A DNA stretch of 64,000 nucleotides from assembly GCA_011317545.1 (NCBI GenBank), contig WUJK01000006.1:2480001-2544000 (forward strand). Direction: 5' to 3'. Numbering within the stretch: the first letter of the stretch is position 1; the number at the start of each line of letters is the position of its first letter. Shown here in pieces: positions 25,047 to 36,028 of this stretch. The DNA is from Coniella vitis. Its lineage: Eukaryota; Ascomycota; Sordariomycetes; Diaporthales; Schizoparmaceae. Made by a program: the position numbers and the translations under genes. The notes below the pieces were generated by a model. The model saw nothing but the letters and a program-made list of their open reading frames with translations. It did no database searches and had not been told where the DNA came from.

Positions 25047-25997
25047 CGTCTCGTCCGGGGTGCTTGAATGCTCGCTTGTTGCGACAGCTGTATTCAATGG
25101 GATATATAATCGCTCGGTTATGTGGTTTGTCGACGCCGTGAGGAGAAGAGCCGAATCGATTGGGGTCGCAGCGCTCCCAAGCACATTTCGGGTATCAAAA
25201 CTGATTTGAATATGCTAGACCTCGGAAATGGAAGGCATTCGGAACTCGCGATGAATGATTGGTTGAGCTCCCGTGGATTAACGGCGACCTTAGAGGTATA
25301 GCAACGCAAAGTCAAAGAAGCTGCAGCTAGTACATCTCGAGTCAATGCACCAAGACTGACGCAGAGATGAGTTGCATGGCGCAACGACAGGAGTGAAGCT
25401 GATGTGGCTGTCTTGCTAACACGTTTGCCAGTAACTCTGGAAGGGGGAGGTCTGGACGGCTCCCGGCGTCAGCAGCAGCAGGGTTGAGGGGCATCCAACA
25501 GGGGGGTTTTGAGCGCGGCCGGGCCTGTCCCTTGTTCCATAGAAAATGCCAGTCTGTGCTACTGCAATCGGTTTTGTAGCGGTACCTAAGTCTGTAAGCC
25601 TTTTGGGACTACGGAGCTTGTATCGAGTACCTAAGCCTGTCTCTACTGTGCTATGTTAGGCCTGCCACGTACGCAATACAGAGTGCTGCCGGCCCGTGCT
25701 GGCCCGCTACCCAGCTTGCCAGGCTACCCCACGATTTTGGGCTCCTGCATGCTCTTTACTATGGACAGGGCTGGCAGCTGGTCCCGCAAAAAAGTTCAGA
25801 TTTCTCACCGATAAGCCTTTGTACCCACGCTGCCACGAACGATCAGATAAAGGCAGTTTACTAAACTTGCCACAACAACGATATTACTTTACGTCGCTGA
25901 TCTTGCTCTTCCGGATCCTCCTACTTAACTAGCAGCATCCAATATCCGCCAATCAGCCTTCACTCAGTTCAAGCCAGTGCTATATCCAGCCCTAACG

Positions 25998-28102
25998 ATG
26001 GGCAAGTCGCGCCGAAACAAGGCTAACGGCCATCGCGCCGACCCAATGGCCATCAAGGCTGTCAAGCCGCCCACAGATCCTGAACTCGTTGCTCTGCGCG
26101 ACAAACAGATCTTGCCCGTCATCAAGGACCTCCGCAGCTCAGACCCCAAGGCTCGCGGTGCTGCAGCCTCTGCTGTCGCAAATATTGTCCAAGATGAAAA
26201 GTGTCGAAAGTTGCTGCTGAGGGAGCAGATTGTGCCCATCATTCTCACCGAGACTTTGACAGATGTGAGCCTCGACGGCCGCGCTGCTGGATGGGAGATT
26301 CTCAGAGTTATTGCGTCCGAGGAGGAGAGTGATTTTTGTGTTCACTTGTTTAGATTGGATATACTCAGCGCTATTGAGCACGCAATTAAGACTGTGAGTG
26401 CTCATTTTTTGTTGGTTATATTGTGCTTTGATATAGACTCCTTGTCTAACAAATTCTTCAGGTGGCCCAAACTATTTCCGACTCTAGCTTTAACAAGGCA
26501 ACAAAAGCCCAACACCAAGTAATATGGCACATTACCACAGCACTACTCTCGCTCATTGGCGCCCTTGCAGCTGCCAAAGATGAGATTATTGAGGCCATCG
26601 TCTCAAATACCCAAATCATCCCCTTCCTCTGCTTTGTCGTCACCCAGAGCTTGACACCGCCCGAAGTCATGAACGAGGCCATGGCCTGCCTCATGACCCT
26701 CTCTGAGGACAATTTGAAAGCATCACAAGTAATACTCGCTGACCAGTCGAACTGCTTCCGCACATTGACCAAGTATAAGGAGCTTGGTGACTCGAGAGCA
26801 GTGTATGCTTCGGGTGTGCTGCACAATGTCTACTCTGCTTTGGAATGGCACGATGCAAGCCCGGGCCAAGATGGTGCGACTGATGCATATCTCATTTCCA
26901 GTCTCTGCCGGGTGTTGGAAAAGGTTAGGCAGGATCCCAAAACATACCAGGTTGGTGGTATTGAGACCGAAGCAGTGACCCTGGCCCTAGAGATCCTCGC
27001 TTCGGTAGCAACAGATCTGCAAGGCTCCGTCTCGAAGGGTGACAGGAAAACCGAGGAATGGAATGGCACCGCTGATGACACAGCCACCCCAAATGATGAT
27101 GGCGAGGATGAGGAAATGAAACAGGGAAGTGACGAAGATGAAGATGAGGGCATGGAAGGCGGGGAAGGCGAGGAAGGCGAGGAAGGCGACGAGGACTCGA
27201 TGAACGAGGATGAGATCCTCGCCGATATGGACCTCGTCGCAGGTGGCGAATCCGACCACGACGACGCCGGCACCGAGGACCTGCCCACTCTTCGCGAATT
27301 CATCCAAAAAGCAACCCCACAGCTCATCCGCCTGGCAAATTTTGCGCCTGCGTCAGATGAAGCAGTAGCTGTCCAGGCTGAGGCTCTCTCGGCACTAAAC
27401 AATATCGCCTGGACCATGTCGTGCTTTGACTACTCCGAACCGGGCAACGCCGCCGTGCTGCGCGCCTGGTCCCCCGTCGCTAACAAGCTTTGGTCAAAGG
27501 TTGTCGCGCCGGTGCTCGCTACCGATACGGCCGATGTGTCGCTTGCCTCACTTGTTACCAGCATTGCATGGGCCGTTTCAAGGACTCTCCAAGGCTCCAC
27601 ACCGCTTGTAGGAAACGAGCAGCAGAAGTTCATTTCCTTGTACAAGGCATCCAGAAACCTGGCCGCTCGCTCCTCGCCGTCTGAGCAGCAGGGAAAGCCA
27701 GATGGAGCAGAGGACCCTTTCCAGTCGCTGGGCGTCAAATGTATCGGTGTGCTTGGCCAGCTAGCGCAGGATCCAGCGCCTAAAGAGCTGAACCGCGAGG
27801 TCGGTATTTTCTTACTCACGGTTCTCGATAGCTTGCCTGAGACTCCAGCCGCGGACACTATCGAGGCGCTGAACCAACTTATGGATATCTATAGCGACGA
27901 GTCTCTTCCCTGTGATAAGGCTGTGTTCTGGAAAGACAACTTCTTGCAGCATCTTGAAAAGATTGTCCCCAAGGTCAAGACTATGGTGAAGTCGGTGGAC
28001 AAGCGTGGTGCGACTAGCGAGCTCAGAGCACGCGCAGACGAGGCAGTCTTGAACTTGAGTCGGTTCATAACATACAAGAAGAAGCATCCACCTCGACCAT
28101 AG
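25998..28102 (+). CDS. SYO1: SYO1 (symportin 1), 5S RNP protein co-importer
   Basis: Transport adaptor that binds nascent ribosomal proteins uL18 (Rpl5) and uL5 (Rpl11) and co-imports them with Kap104, seeding 5S RNP assembly. Two exons: 25998-26393 and 26462-28102; 678 residues. The N-terminus is short and basic (MGKSRRNKANGHR), consistent with the PY-NLS region; ARM/HEAT-type helices follow (DLRSSDPKARGAAASAVANI onward). A long Glu/Asp/Gly-rich loop lies near 27100-27260, as in the known SYO1 acidic loop, and ARM repeats resume to the C-terminus with a terminal basic KKKHPPRP. The intron junction T-V-A-Q-T continues the helix pattern. Convergent with the J-protein gene; 430 bp separate the stops. 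Confidence 0.9.
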
Positions 28103-28533
28103 GATGCGCCTTAGGATAGTCAATCTCTCAAAGCAAGATACTCTGCGAAAACAAATACAAATTGGAAGCCGTCCGTGCCAACAGCGCAGTATCCGAAGCC
28201 AATTCCGAGTCCGAGTTTTTTGAAGCACGGTACACCCGCAAAAATCGACGGTGGCGATCTAGAAGCGCGGTCAACGAAAGCATATACATGATGTTTGAAC
28301 GCGTGTCCACGGGTTGCTTCGACCTCTAGCATTTCAAGGCTCACCCTGCGCTTAATACCGCAGATTCGTTCACCTTGGGGCCTCGTGGTATCAAACATTC
28401 CACTAACAGACATAAATCGAACTGTTTCCTCGCGCGCTTTCGGTATAGTCGTCATAATCATCGCTTATCCTCTCGAGTGCAGAACCCCCTCCATCGCAGA
28501 ATCTCACAGCTCGAGTCAGAGAAAACACAAATT

Positions 28534-29309
28534 TCAGCCAATAGGCTTCAACTTCTTTTTCTTCTTGCTTGGGCCATCGACGCCCGTTTTACCCTTCTGG
28601 AACGTCCTCCACGAATCAATCCTCTGATCTCTCGTGGCCTCCCAGTCCTGCTCATGCTGTCTCTTCCTCTTGCGCTCTTCAATCTCAGCGTCCTCCTTGC
28701 GCTGCTCACGACCCTCCTCTTGCATCTGCGCTTTGAGCTGGCGCCTGCGTCGCTGCTCATTATCAATCAGCACCATTTTTGTCTTGTCGGCCCACTTCTT
28801 CTCAAATGCCGCGTCGGGCTCTTTGGCCTCCGGGCTATCGACCGTCAGCTTCAGGTCGCGTAGCACGAGCATGCGCGCGTCAGCGATTGCCTCGTCGAGC
28901 AGTGCGCGGTGCTTCTCGTCCATAAGCTCCGTCTGCGCCTTCTTCAATCGATCAAAGGCATCGGGTGCAAGTGGATTCTTGGTTTTGTCCGGGTGGATGA
29001 GCAGCGACTTTTTGCGGTAGAAGAGCTTGATGTCGGACTCGGGCACGCCTGGTTTGAGGCCTAGCACGGCGTATGCGTCAAGGCGGAAGGCCTTGAGGAT
29101 ACGGTCGATTTCGGCGTCCTTTTGCGGTTGAAGAGAAAGGGGTTGAATTACGTGTCAGCTTTATTATATCCATGCACACATAACTATTGACTCGTAGAGT
29201 AGCTTAAACCGATCAAAAAGTGACATACCTTTTCCCATTCCTTGCCTTCCGCGTCGAGAATGTCGGTGACATCTCTGCTGTCAACGGGCTGGTCTTCCTT
29301 TGTTGCCAT
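28534..29309 (-). CDS. J-domain protein, DNAJC8/Spf31-like
   Basis: Small co-chaperone resembling Spf31 and DNAJC8, which associate with the spliceosome; nuclear role inferred from family. Two exons: 29309-29229 and 29118-28534, with a 110-nt intron; 221 residues. The J domain spans DAYAVLGLKPGVPESDIKLF through YRKKSLLIHPDKTKNPLA to AFDRLKKAQTEL, with the HPD motif intact. A long charged coiled-coil follows (QRRRRQLKAQMQEEGREQRK and onward), then SWRTFQKGKTGVDGPS and a final lysine run with KLKPIG. Exon 1 (27 codons) was found by phase and a GTATGT donor; its last residues EKDAEIDRIL lead straight into the J domain. Confidence 0.88.
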
Positions 29310-30810
29310 CTTGGCCTGAGCTTTCTACAAATTCCTTACCGTATGTAGGAGTTCCTGAGAAAAGGAGTGCTGTATCGTGTGTCGCAAGGTGAATATTTGA
29401 CGCGCCAGCTGTCACAAACGTGGGCGGCGATAGTTCTTTGAGCAAAAGACCTTGATGGATGTTGTTGAGAAGGTGGCTGTCAATAGAGGGTTCAAATGGC
29501 TGACTAAGGTTCGCAACAGGTACGTTGTGACAATTGAATTAACGACCAAGCTTCCTAATGAGATTAGCGCGGCGACAGGGGTCACCAATCACGTGACTGC
29601 GCGCCTGGCAACAGATACTGTCCTGCACGCTTCTTTCGCGATAACACGGTTACCACCCATTTAAGTGTTACACCAGGATTCGATCTTTACGCACGTGTAG
29701 AGGCAATAGATGTACGGTCTACTCTGATGCGAATCGAGGCTCTTCTCTGCTAGGACCTTGATCCCAGTATACAGATGGGGCCTTTATATCTATGTACATA
29801 GTGAGTGACTCGGCTGCCCGTTAGACATATCGAGCCTGTCTGAAGAATGGGCAAATCAAATGTTGTTACCAGACACACGATTATACATGCATATAGTTGA
29901 GAAGCCACAATTAAAACACTTGGTCTGCACCATCTAGTCCGTGGCACTAACAAAAGTATGCATGCAATTGTTGCAACTTCAGGTAGTACAGCGGCGACCC
30001 CTGCGGAGAGCTCTACGTCGTAGTTGCAGGTCCTAACGCCAAACAACGCATTCGCCGGCCACGGTGGAACAGGACATTGTACCAACCTATAACGAGCAGG
30101 AACTCGCGAGCTGTGAATTTCTCTGGAAGCATCCTGCCTTCCGCAAGCGCTTCCGGACTGGCCAGACCAAGACCAGCCCGAGGCTTCCAGAAACATCACT
30201 GATAACATGGGCCAGTGCCCAAAGGCAGGCACTTACAAAAGCTGGCTGCCCATTGAGTAAGTAGCAACTATGACGCCTATTGCCCACGATGCCAGCTTAA
30301 AACGAGCAAGAGCTGACGCGGGGGCAGCGAATGACTTACCTGAGTTGGTACAGCGTCATGCCAATGACCATCGTGCCAAAAAAAGAAAAGGGTGACCACA
30401 CTGGCCCGTGGCAGCTGCCAACAAGAACGACTCAACAAAGAAAGCATCCCGAACGATGTCATGGTACACCCGTTTGTCAACATGGAGCGGAAAGTGTCGC
30501 TCGCAGTGTGTGGCACACGAGAGCCCGTGGACCACATCCGGCAGTGGGCAACGCGGCGTACGAACTCGACGAGTTGACGTCAAGCCTACTAAGCATAGTT
30601 TGATGCTTTCGACCGATAGTCCTTGCCTTCAATCTTGTTACATACAGAGCTGGATTGAGCTATTGCACCTTCCTTCCCGCGCTGTTATCGTGACGTCCAA
30701 GGTTGTGTTGCATTGATGTGCACGGGCGGATCTTTCCTCGCTATGTGCGGGTTGGAGGTGGTGCGGCGTGTCTTCCTTCCTTCCTTCCATGAATGTACTC
30801 TTCCTCGTGC
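29310..30810. other. Intergenic region, no gene seen
   Basis: No reading frame shows family similarity. It has a TACATAGT word near 29795 and a short TTCC tetranucleotide run at about 30772-30788, just before the HeLo-like element. Confidence 0.55.
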
Positions 30811-31051
30811 CCCCTGGGTAGCTATTTAAGGCTTGTTCGTGCATCAGTTCTGCTTCTGCGAATCTTTCTCTCTTTTTCTCGATCATGCTAGCCGATCTCG
30901 TACACAAACAACACCAGCAAACCCATTCTCAAGTTCTGCTTCTACGAATCTTTCTCTCTGTTTCTCGATCATGCTAGCCGATCTCGTACGCAAATAACCT
31001 CAGTAAACTCATTCTCCACGCTCAAAGATTTGACCACAAACACCTGCAAAA
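30811..31051 (+). promoter_or_regulatory. Conserved TATA/leader region of the HeLo-like element, copy A
   Basis: Begins with cccctgggta and a TATA-like ctatttaag (30822-30830). Then comes a pyrimidine-rich leader (gttctgcttctgcgaatc, tttctctc, gatcatgctagcc) present twice, near 30841 and 30929, period about 86 bp. The same order occurs at 43560-43747 upstream of copy C. Conservation upstream of a coding start suggests promoter plus 5' UTR; no function is proven. Confidence 0.6.
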
Positions 31052-31417
31052 ATGTCTGCCCTCAATTCGTTCTCCGGTCTCATTGGCCTGTTCAGTCTGT
31101 GCCTTGCGGTTGGCGACCGCATTTATAAGGCATACTTAGACTGGAAGGCACCGCGAGAGAGGGACGCAGAGTTTGCCAGGCTTGAACGAATGTTCAAGAA
31201 TACAAATGATTGCTTGGCCGGGCTCAAAGTCGTCCTGAACGAGATGAAAGCTGAGATCTTCGACTTGAAGGGGTCGAACGAAGCTCTGCACGGAGAGCTT
31301 CGCGCCGGGATTGTGCATCGGTTCTCCCTCTGCGAACCTTTCTCTCTTGTTTTGGATTATGCTAGCCAAGTCCGTCCGCACCAAACAACAAGACTGATTT
31401 TCGACATCTCGACTTGA
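31052..31417 (+). pseudogene. HeLo-like N-terminal domain fragment, copy A (probably truncated)
   Basis: A 121-codon frame. Its first 65 or so residues resemble the helical N-terminal domain (Helo_like_N type) found at the front of fungal STAND/NLR and related proteins: a small hydrophobic stretch (SGLIGLFSLCLAVGD), then IYKAYLDWKAP and charged helices (RLERMFKNTNDCLAGLKVVL). It breaks off where a third copy of the leader begins (31315), so the last 30 residues are translated leader, not domain. No nucleotide-binding, kinase or lipase-type effector part follows. It could be expressed as a short protein, but truncation by recombination between leaders is more likely. Family assignment is by pattern only. 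Confidence 0.5.
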
Positions 31418-31500
31418 TAACCAAACTCGAACCATGTTTCCCGTCAACTCGCTATCAGGCGTTTGGGGCTTCGCGCCGGGGGGCCGGGGGGGGGGGGCAG
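31315..31500 (+). pseudogene. HeLo-like element, copy B remnant (leader plus first codons)
   Basis: A leader copy (31315-31370, gttctccctctgcgaacc and gattatgctagcc) is followed by an ATG at 31434. The start reads MFPVNSLSGVWGF, matching the opening of copy C (MFSINDYSGVWGL). Similarity ends at a G-rich tract (about 31480-31505), so the rest of the domain is lost. It lies directly behind copy A in the same orientation. Confidence 0.5.
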
Positions 31501-31505
31501 GGGGC

Positions 31506-32155
31506 TCCAGCGCCTCCGCTGGCGAGCCGCAAGAGGCACCCCGAGATTAGTATTCCTGGAGTCGGGTCCGGTCCACATCAGTATGTTTATACCTTTAGCA
31601 GTGTTACAGCGAAGTATCTCTTATCCCGGCGTTTCTAATATCTGCTATGTCAGTGTTACAAATATTTCTAGGGCCGGGCCCCCCCAGCGAGCAGTTCGCA
31701 CCTCATCGTGGTGCTGGGGTCTAGTAACCTTTGAAAAGGTGAAGCCAAGACGAACTGACAATGTAAGTTGAGCACTTGTGGTCCTGGCAGACTTTGACTT
31801 GTTGATGGACGTACAGCCCTGTTCCTGATTAGGTGTGTGGTCTTCAAGCAAGCTGGTCGCTTGGGAGCATGTGTTGGAATCAGCACATGCAGATGCTGTG
31901 TTTCCGGCATTGTATGTATTTAGCTTGTGGACTTGGGCATCCGGATTCAGCTAGAAGTAGGTAGACTAAGCCCATACTCCAGCACTTCTCCTTCCAGTCG
32001 CTGATCTTCCGGTCGCTATTGAAATTCTTGGTCTTCCCCTCACCATCCTTCCGCCAAAAACTCCGCATGACCTGCTGTTCCATCTTCTCAGTCTCCGTGC
32101 AATAAACTAGCTACCTTCGAACGTTGGCAGCGCAAAGCTGTGGTCCTTTTGCTTC
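31506..32155. other. Spacer before the F-box gene
   Basis: No gene seen. A GGGCCGGGCCCCCC palindromic patch lies near 31670-31685; the F-box gene promoter is presumably at the right end. Confidence 0.5.
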
Positions 32156-33547
32156 ATGTTTCTCGCGAAGCTCCTTGGGCAAGTTTCGGGGCGTCACCGC
32201 CGCGAAATCAATGCCGAATGCCCGGACGTCGTGGTGGCCACACCGCTATATTTGCATAAGATGCCCGTTGAAATTTTCCTCATGATCTCAGACGAGCTAC
32301 GCGATACGCCAGAGGCCGTCATGGCTTTTGCAGTGACTTGCAAAGCTCTGTATAGGCTCTTGGCTCCGCGCGCACCGCTGCTCGACACGCGAGCGCGTGA
32401 CTTGCTCCTGATTCTTCTGGAAAAAGACGTTAGCGTCGGCAGCCACCTCTATTTCTGTCCCATTTGTCACAAGCTACACCCCTTCTCGGCTTCGTGGGGA
32501 CCGGAGAGCGGCGAAATGAGGCGCTTCAGTTCAAAGACGAACAGATACAGCTATGTGCGACCCTGTTACGAATTCCAAAACAAAGATTGGGAAATCGATC
32601 GCTTCTTCCTGGGATACCACCATACCCGTCTAGTTCTCAATCGACACTTGTACGGTGCGCCGCATGGCCTACCCCTGAGCAATCTCGAAAACCTGTCAAG
32701 CATAACAATTCCCTACCCGGGGTTTTGGTACCTCTGGTCCCGAGACTACTCGGCAAAGATCATCGACAATGAGCTGTATCTCTGCATTACACGTCGGATC
32801 AGAACGGGCGGTATGATTTGGACTATGGATAGCAAGGCCTTGAGCAGACGGCCCAGCACGTTTCTAGCAGCGCTTCAAGGGGACCGAAACATGGTCTGCA
32901 GCCATATAAGTAAAACCATTCCGCCTGACCATCCTGCTTCTGTCACGCTGCCGCATGAGTACGGCGAGCGGGTCGCTTACTTCCGCGGTGATCAGAGGCA
33001 GTTACTCTCACCATGTCAAGATCACCTCCAATCCTGCAACGCCTGCCTTACCGATTATTACACAACCGTCGAGTGGGTCGAAGCTGACACCCGGAAGAAA
33101 AAGCTGCAAAAGCTGATGGGTCTGTGGACGGATGGCTGGATCGTCACAGTCGTCTCCTATCATCGATTTGGACACTGCCGTTCTCCACTGGAATGGAAAT
33201 GGGCTGCCATGGCGGGCTGGATCGTGTACCCTGAAGGAGCAGAGTTGAGAAATCAAGTGCGTTATCCACCTGGCTCGATCCGAGCCAACTGGCTAGCTGG
33301 CTCAACTTCATCGAGCAGCAGCAGAACGGTTGGTGAGCCGCAGCCTGGTACACAGACTATTCAGGCTACTACCGACGACAGACTCAGCACCGAACTCTGT
33401 CCCATCTTCAAAGACTTGGGGAAGAAACACGGCGCTGTGTCATGGGCTAAACGCGACCTTGTATGGACGGTAGTTGATGCTGGAAAAGACCCACAAGTCA
33501 AGTTGAGATCCGAACCTAAACAAGACATAACATTGGCGGAAGTGTAA
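32156..33547 (+). CDS. F-box protein, fungal type
   Basis: Single-exon gene, 463 residues. An F-box-like helix set begins near residue 36 (MPVEIFLMISDELRDTPEAV, then AFAVTCKALYRLL), which would bind Skp1 in an SCF ubiquitin ligase. The downstream part has a CxxC pair (YFCPICHKLHPF) typical of a large family of expanded fungal F-box proteins, then a Trp/Tyr-rich region without LRR or WD repeats, so the substrate-binding mode is unknown. The start is the first ATG of the open frame; a second Met just before PVEIF would give a shorter protein. It lies in the most accessory-looking part of the window, beside the HeLo-like copies. SCF function is by family, not proven here. Confidence 0.75.
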   Translation: MFLAKLLGQVSGRHRREINAECPDVVVATPLYLHKMPVEIFLMISDELRDTPEAVMAFAVTCKALYRLLAPRAPLLDTRARDLLLILLEKDVSVGSHLYFCPICHKLHPFSASWGPESGEMRRFSSKTNRYSYVRPCYEFQNKDWEIDRFFLGYHHTRLVLNRHLYGAPHGLPLSNLENLSSITIPYPGFWYLWSRDYSAKIIDNELYLCITRRIRTGGMIWTMDSKALSRRPSTFLAALQGDRNMVCSHISKTIPPDHPASVTLPHEYGERVAYFRGDQRQLLSPCQDHLQSCNACLTDYYTTVEWVEADTRKKKLQKLMGLWTDGWIVTVVSYHRFGHCRSPLEWKWAAMAGWIVYPEGAELRNQVRYPPGSIRANWLAGSTSSSSSRTVGEPQPGTQTIQATTDDRLSTELCPIFKDLGKKHGAVSWAKRDLVWTVVDAGKDPQVKLRSEPKQDITLAEV

Positions 33548-34105
33548 CTAGGCTGATGTACAGGTGGAATCAGATTGACACGATGGCTGGCATGACTTTG
33601 TTATGATGTGCTTTGTCAGAGTCTATGTCTCTCAGATGTGCAGACTCTCGGTCACGGTGTTCTCTACATGTCCTGGAACCGTTAGGTGAGGCACTGTGCC
33701 TGCTTTCCGTTGGTAGGAACTAGTGGAATTCCTTTCACATGCTGGACTCGACAATGATAGATTTATAAGCAGTCTTTACTACTATCAGTCAAAATACTTA
33801 ATATTCGTTCTTCCAGTATTCTTTTTCGTGCAAGCTAACAACGTGTGCTTCTGTCAACCTCGTCGGGGGCAGCTAAAGCATCAGACAAGCGATGCCTCGA
33901 CTCTACCATGGTCTGGATCTGCAGATGCGCCGCCTTTGCGAGCATTGCTCTTGAAGATCAACCGCCCACCTGTGGAAATGTACACATTGAACATAGGCAA
34001 GTGATTGCGTAGGAAACCTCACCACACGTCGGTTTTCCGACGGGGAACCACTGCCATGCTGTCATTGACGATGGCACCACTACCGCCACTACTAACCCGA
34101 AGACA
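33548..34105. other. Spacer, no gene seen
   Basis: AT-richer DNA downstream of the F-box gene; short frames only, none resembling a protein family. Confidence 0.5.
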
Positions 34106-35640
34106 TCACCGCCAGCGACATGGTGATATATCACAAACCGCCGCATTCATGTGCCAGCCAGCGTACTCAGCCACACCAAGAGAATAGTTTATACCTGTGA
34201 ACATGACCAAGGCACCCAAAGGCTCTGGAGAAGCGGCACTGGCACTAGCACTGGCACTGGCATTAGCGGAGAACCTCTCGTGTGCTTCCAGGGCTGCATA
34301 ACATAACCATAGGGCCATGTAGCCGTCGAGTGACATGGACCAGGTGTCGACGCCGCGATGACCCGCTATTGTCAAAGCAATCGCAGAGGGAGACTCAGCC
34401 GGTAACAATGTCTGTTTATGTATCTTGCTGCCGCTGAGGTGACGCAGTATGGCGGCGGCGCCAATACGGGAGCGCAGGCTGAGGATGGTGTGTAGCATCG
34501 CAGCTGCGTGGCCGTGGGAATGGCAAGCGCGCGAGTGCAGCATGGGAGGGGTTTTTCTCGGGGCCCAGATACGGGCCGAGCGAGAAGGAGGGCTCTCGTA
34601 CTTGCAGGTCTAGTGCTGCAAAGTTAGGGAGAGGAACCGCTGCCGCGAGGAGCCGGTCGTCGAGGTGTTCTTTCAAGCTTGTAAGTTTTGCGCTGTTCCG
34701 TGGTTGTTCTTCCTCCTCTTCGGTACCGAGGTGGTGCGATGGCTCAGTGCCGACGATAGTATGCCGCCGCCGCCGCCGCCGCCGCTATGCGTTGGACCGC
34801 TAGACGGCCCGATGGAGTTCGCGGAGAGCCATGGTAACGTCGTCGACAAGCCATGTGGACGGGGTGAGGGCTACGAAGCCAGCAGGCGATCATTATCACT
34901 GATACAGCAAAGATGCACAGGACCGTGTGTCACGGGCCAATGGACGTAGAACGTCTCGAGGTAGCAATCGACACGTTGCTTGAACCAGGCTTTCACGTCT
35001 TCGTCAGCTTCATCGATCAGGTCGACGAGCGAGACTTGGTGAGGTTTACTATCCAGCACGGCCAAGACAGAGCGCATCGCCCATGTGCCGGGACATGTCG
35101 TGGACAGCTGCGTATCTTGGTCGTAGGAAGCAAGAGCTCGAACAAAGCGAAGCGTTTCTGTTGGTGCTGAATAGGTGTCCTCTAGCCCGTCAATCACATA
35201 AACTTGGGCCTCAACAGGATCCTTGAGGATGCCTGTTTGCACTTGACTCGGAAAGACAGCAGGGGCCAATGTCTTGGCTACTGGCGGTCGTGGCAGAGGC
35301 ACGGCCGTCGATGTGCCTTTGAACGGGTGGTCGGGGTAGCGGTCCGCGGTTTTGGCGCCGCATTGGCCGTTTGCTTATCATGGCGCAGCGCGTGACGGCG
35401 AAGTATAACTCACCGTGGGAGAGCAAGATATCCAGTAGTAGCACTTTCTTTGCTCAGAGAAAAGAGTGTCTATCGTACCTGCGAGTAAAGGAGCGCCGGC
35501 AAGTCGAGCATACAAACCCTGGCTTTCTGTGGTTGGCTTGGTGGCGGCGCAAGTGCTCGTTGCGCAAAAAACTGCTTTGCACAATAGCACGTGAAGACTG
35601 GCTAAGCTTGAGCTGGCCCTTCTAGCTCATCCACATCCAT
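34106..35640 (-). pseudogene. Decayed C2H2-type fungal transcription factor
   Basis: Read on the minus strand from about 35640. A first zinc finger lies at roughly 35540-35600 and a second at about 35480-35540 (CSTCRRSFTRR, then a GTACGA donor). The first finger is broken: the cysteine pair is one residue too close (FTCYC), and a run of six bases at 35566-35571 shifts the frame before RNEHLRRHQANH. An ATG at 35640 runs into a stop after 12 codons. Further down, separate frames carry a fungal TF regulatory-domain opening (ETFYVHWPVTHGP, about 34940-34975) and a later part (DGYMALWLCYAALEAHER). Joining these would need several ad hoc introns or indels. I call it a pseudogene; a sequencing error in the homopolymer or a badly predicted intact gene remains possible. 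Confidence 0.55.
34763..34786. repeat. CCG trinucleotide repeat
   Basis: Eight CCG units inside the decayed transcription factor region. Confidence 0.9.
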
Positions 35641-36028
35641 AGTAGGCTCAGGAGGCAGTTTCAAACATTGTTTTAGGGGAGTGTTGGAACAGTTGTCAAG
35701 CGCGTCTTTACTATATAGTAAGGAGTCCTAGTCGTCGGCATTAGCTAAGCTCTGCTTACCGCATCAAGGGAAAAAAAAAGTGGGATATTGCTCCACATCA
35801 AACCTGCGCAGCATAACGCCTGCTGGAAGGCGCTAAAGTTGAAGTCGTTACTGGCTTTAACAAAACCTCTATAGAGCATCAAGTACTTTTATGATTCCTC
35901 CCAACCTCGATTCCATATAAATCTACCTTTTTCGAAACGTTCTGCATAATTCCAGCCCTCAACCTCCACTATCCATCTGAGTGACGTTAATTTCCAGGAG
36001 ATCCTGCTGTTCACCCTCTGACATCATC

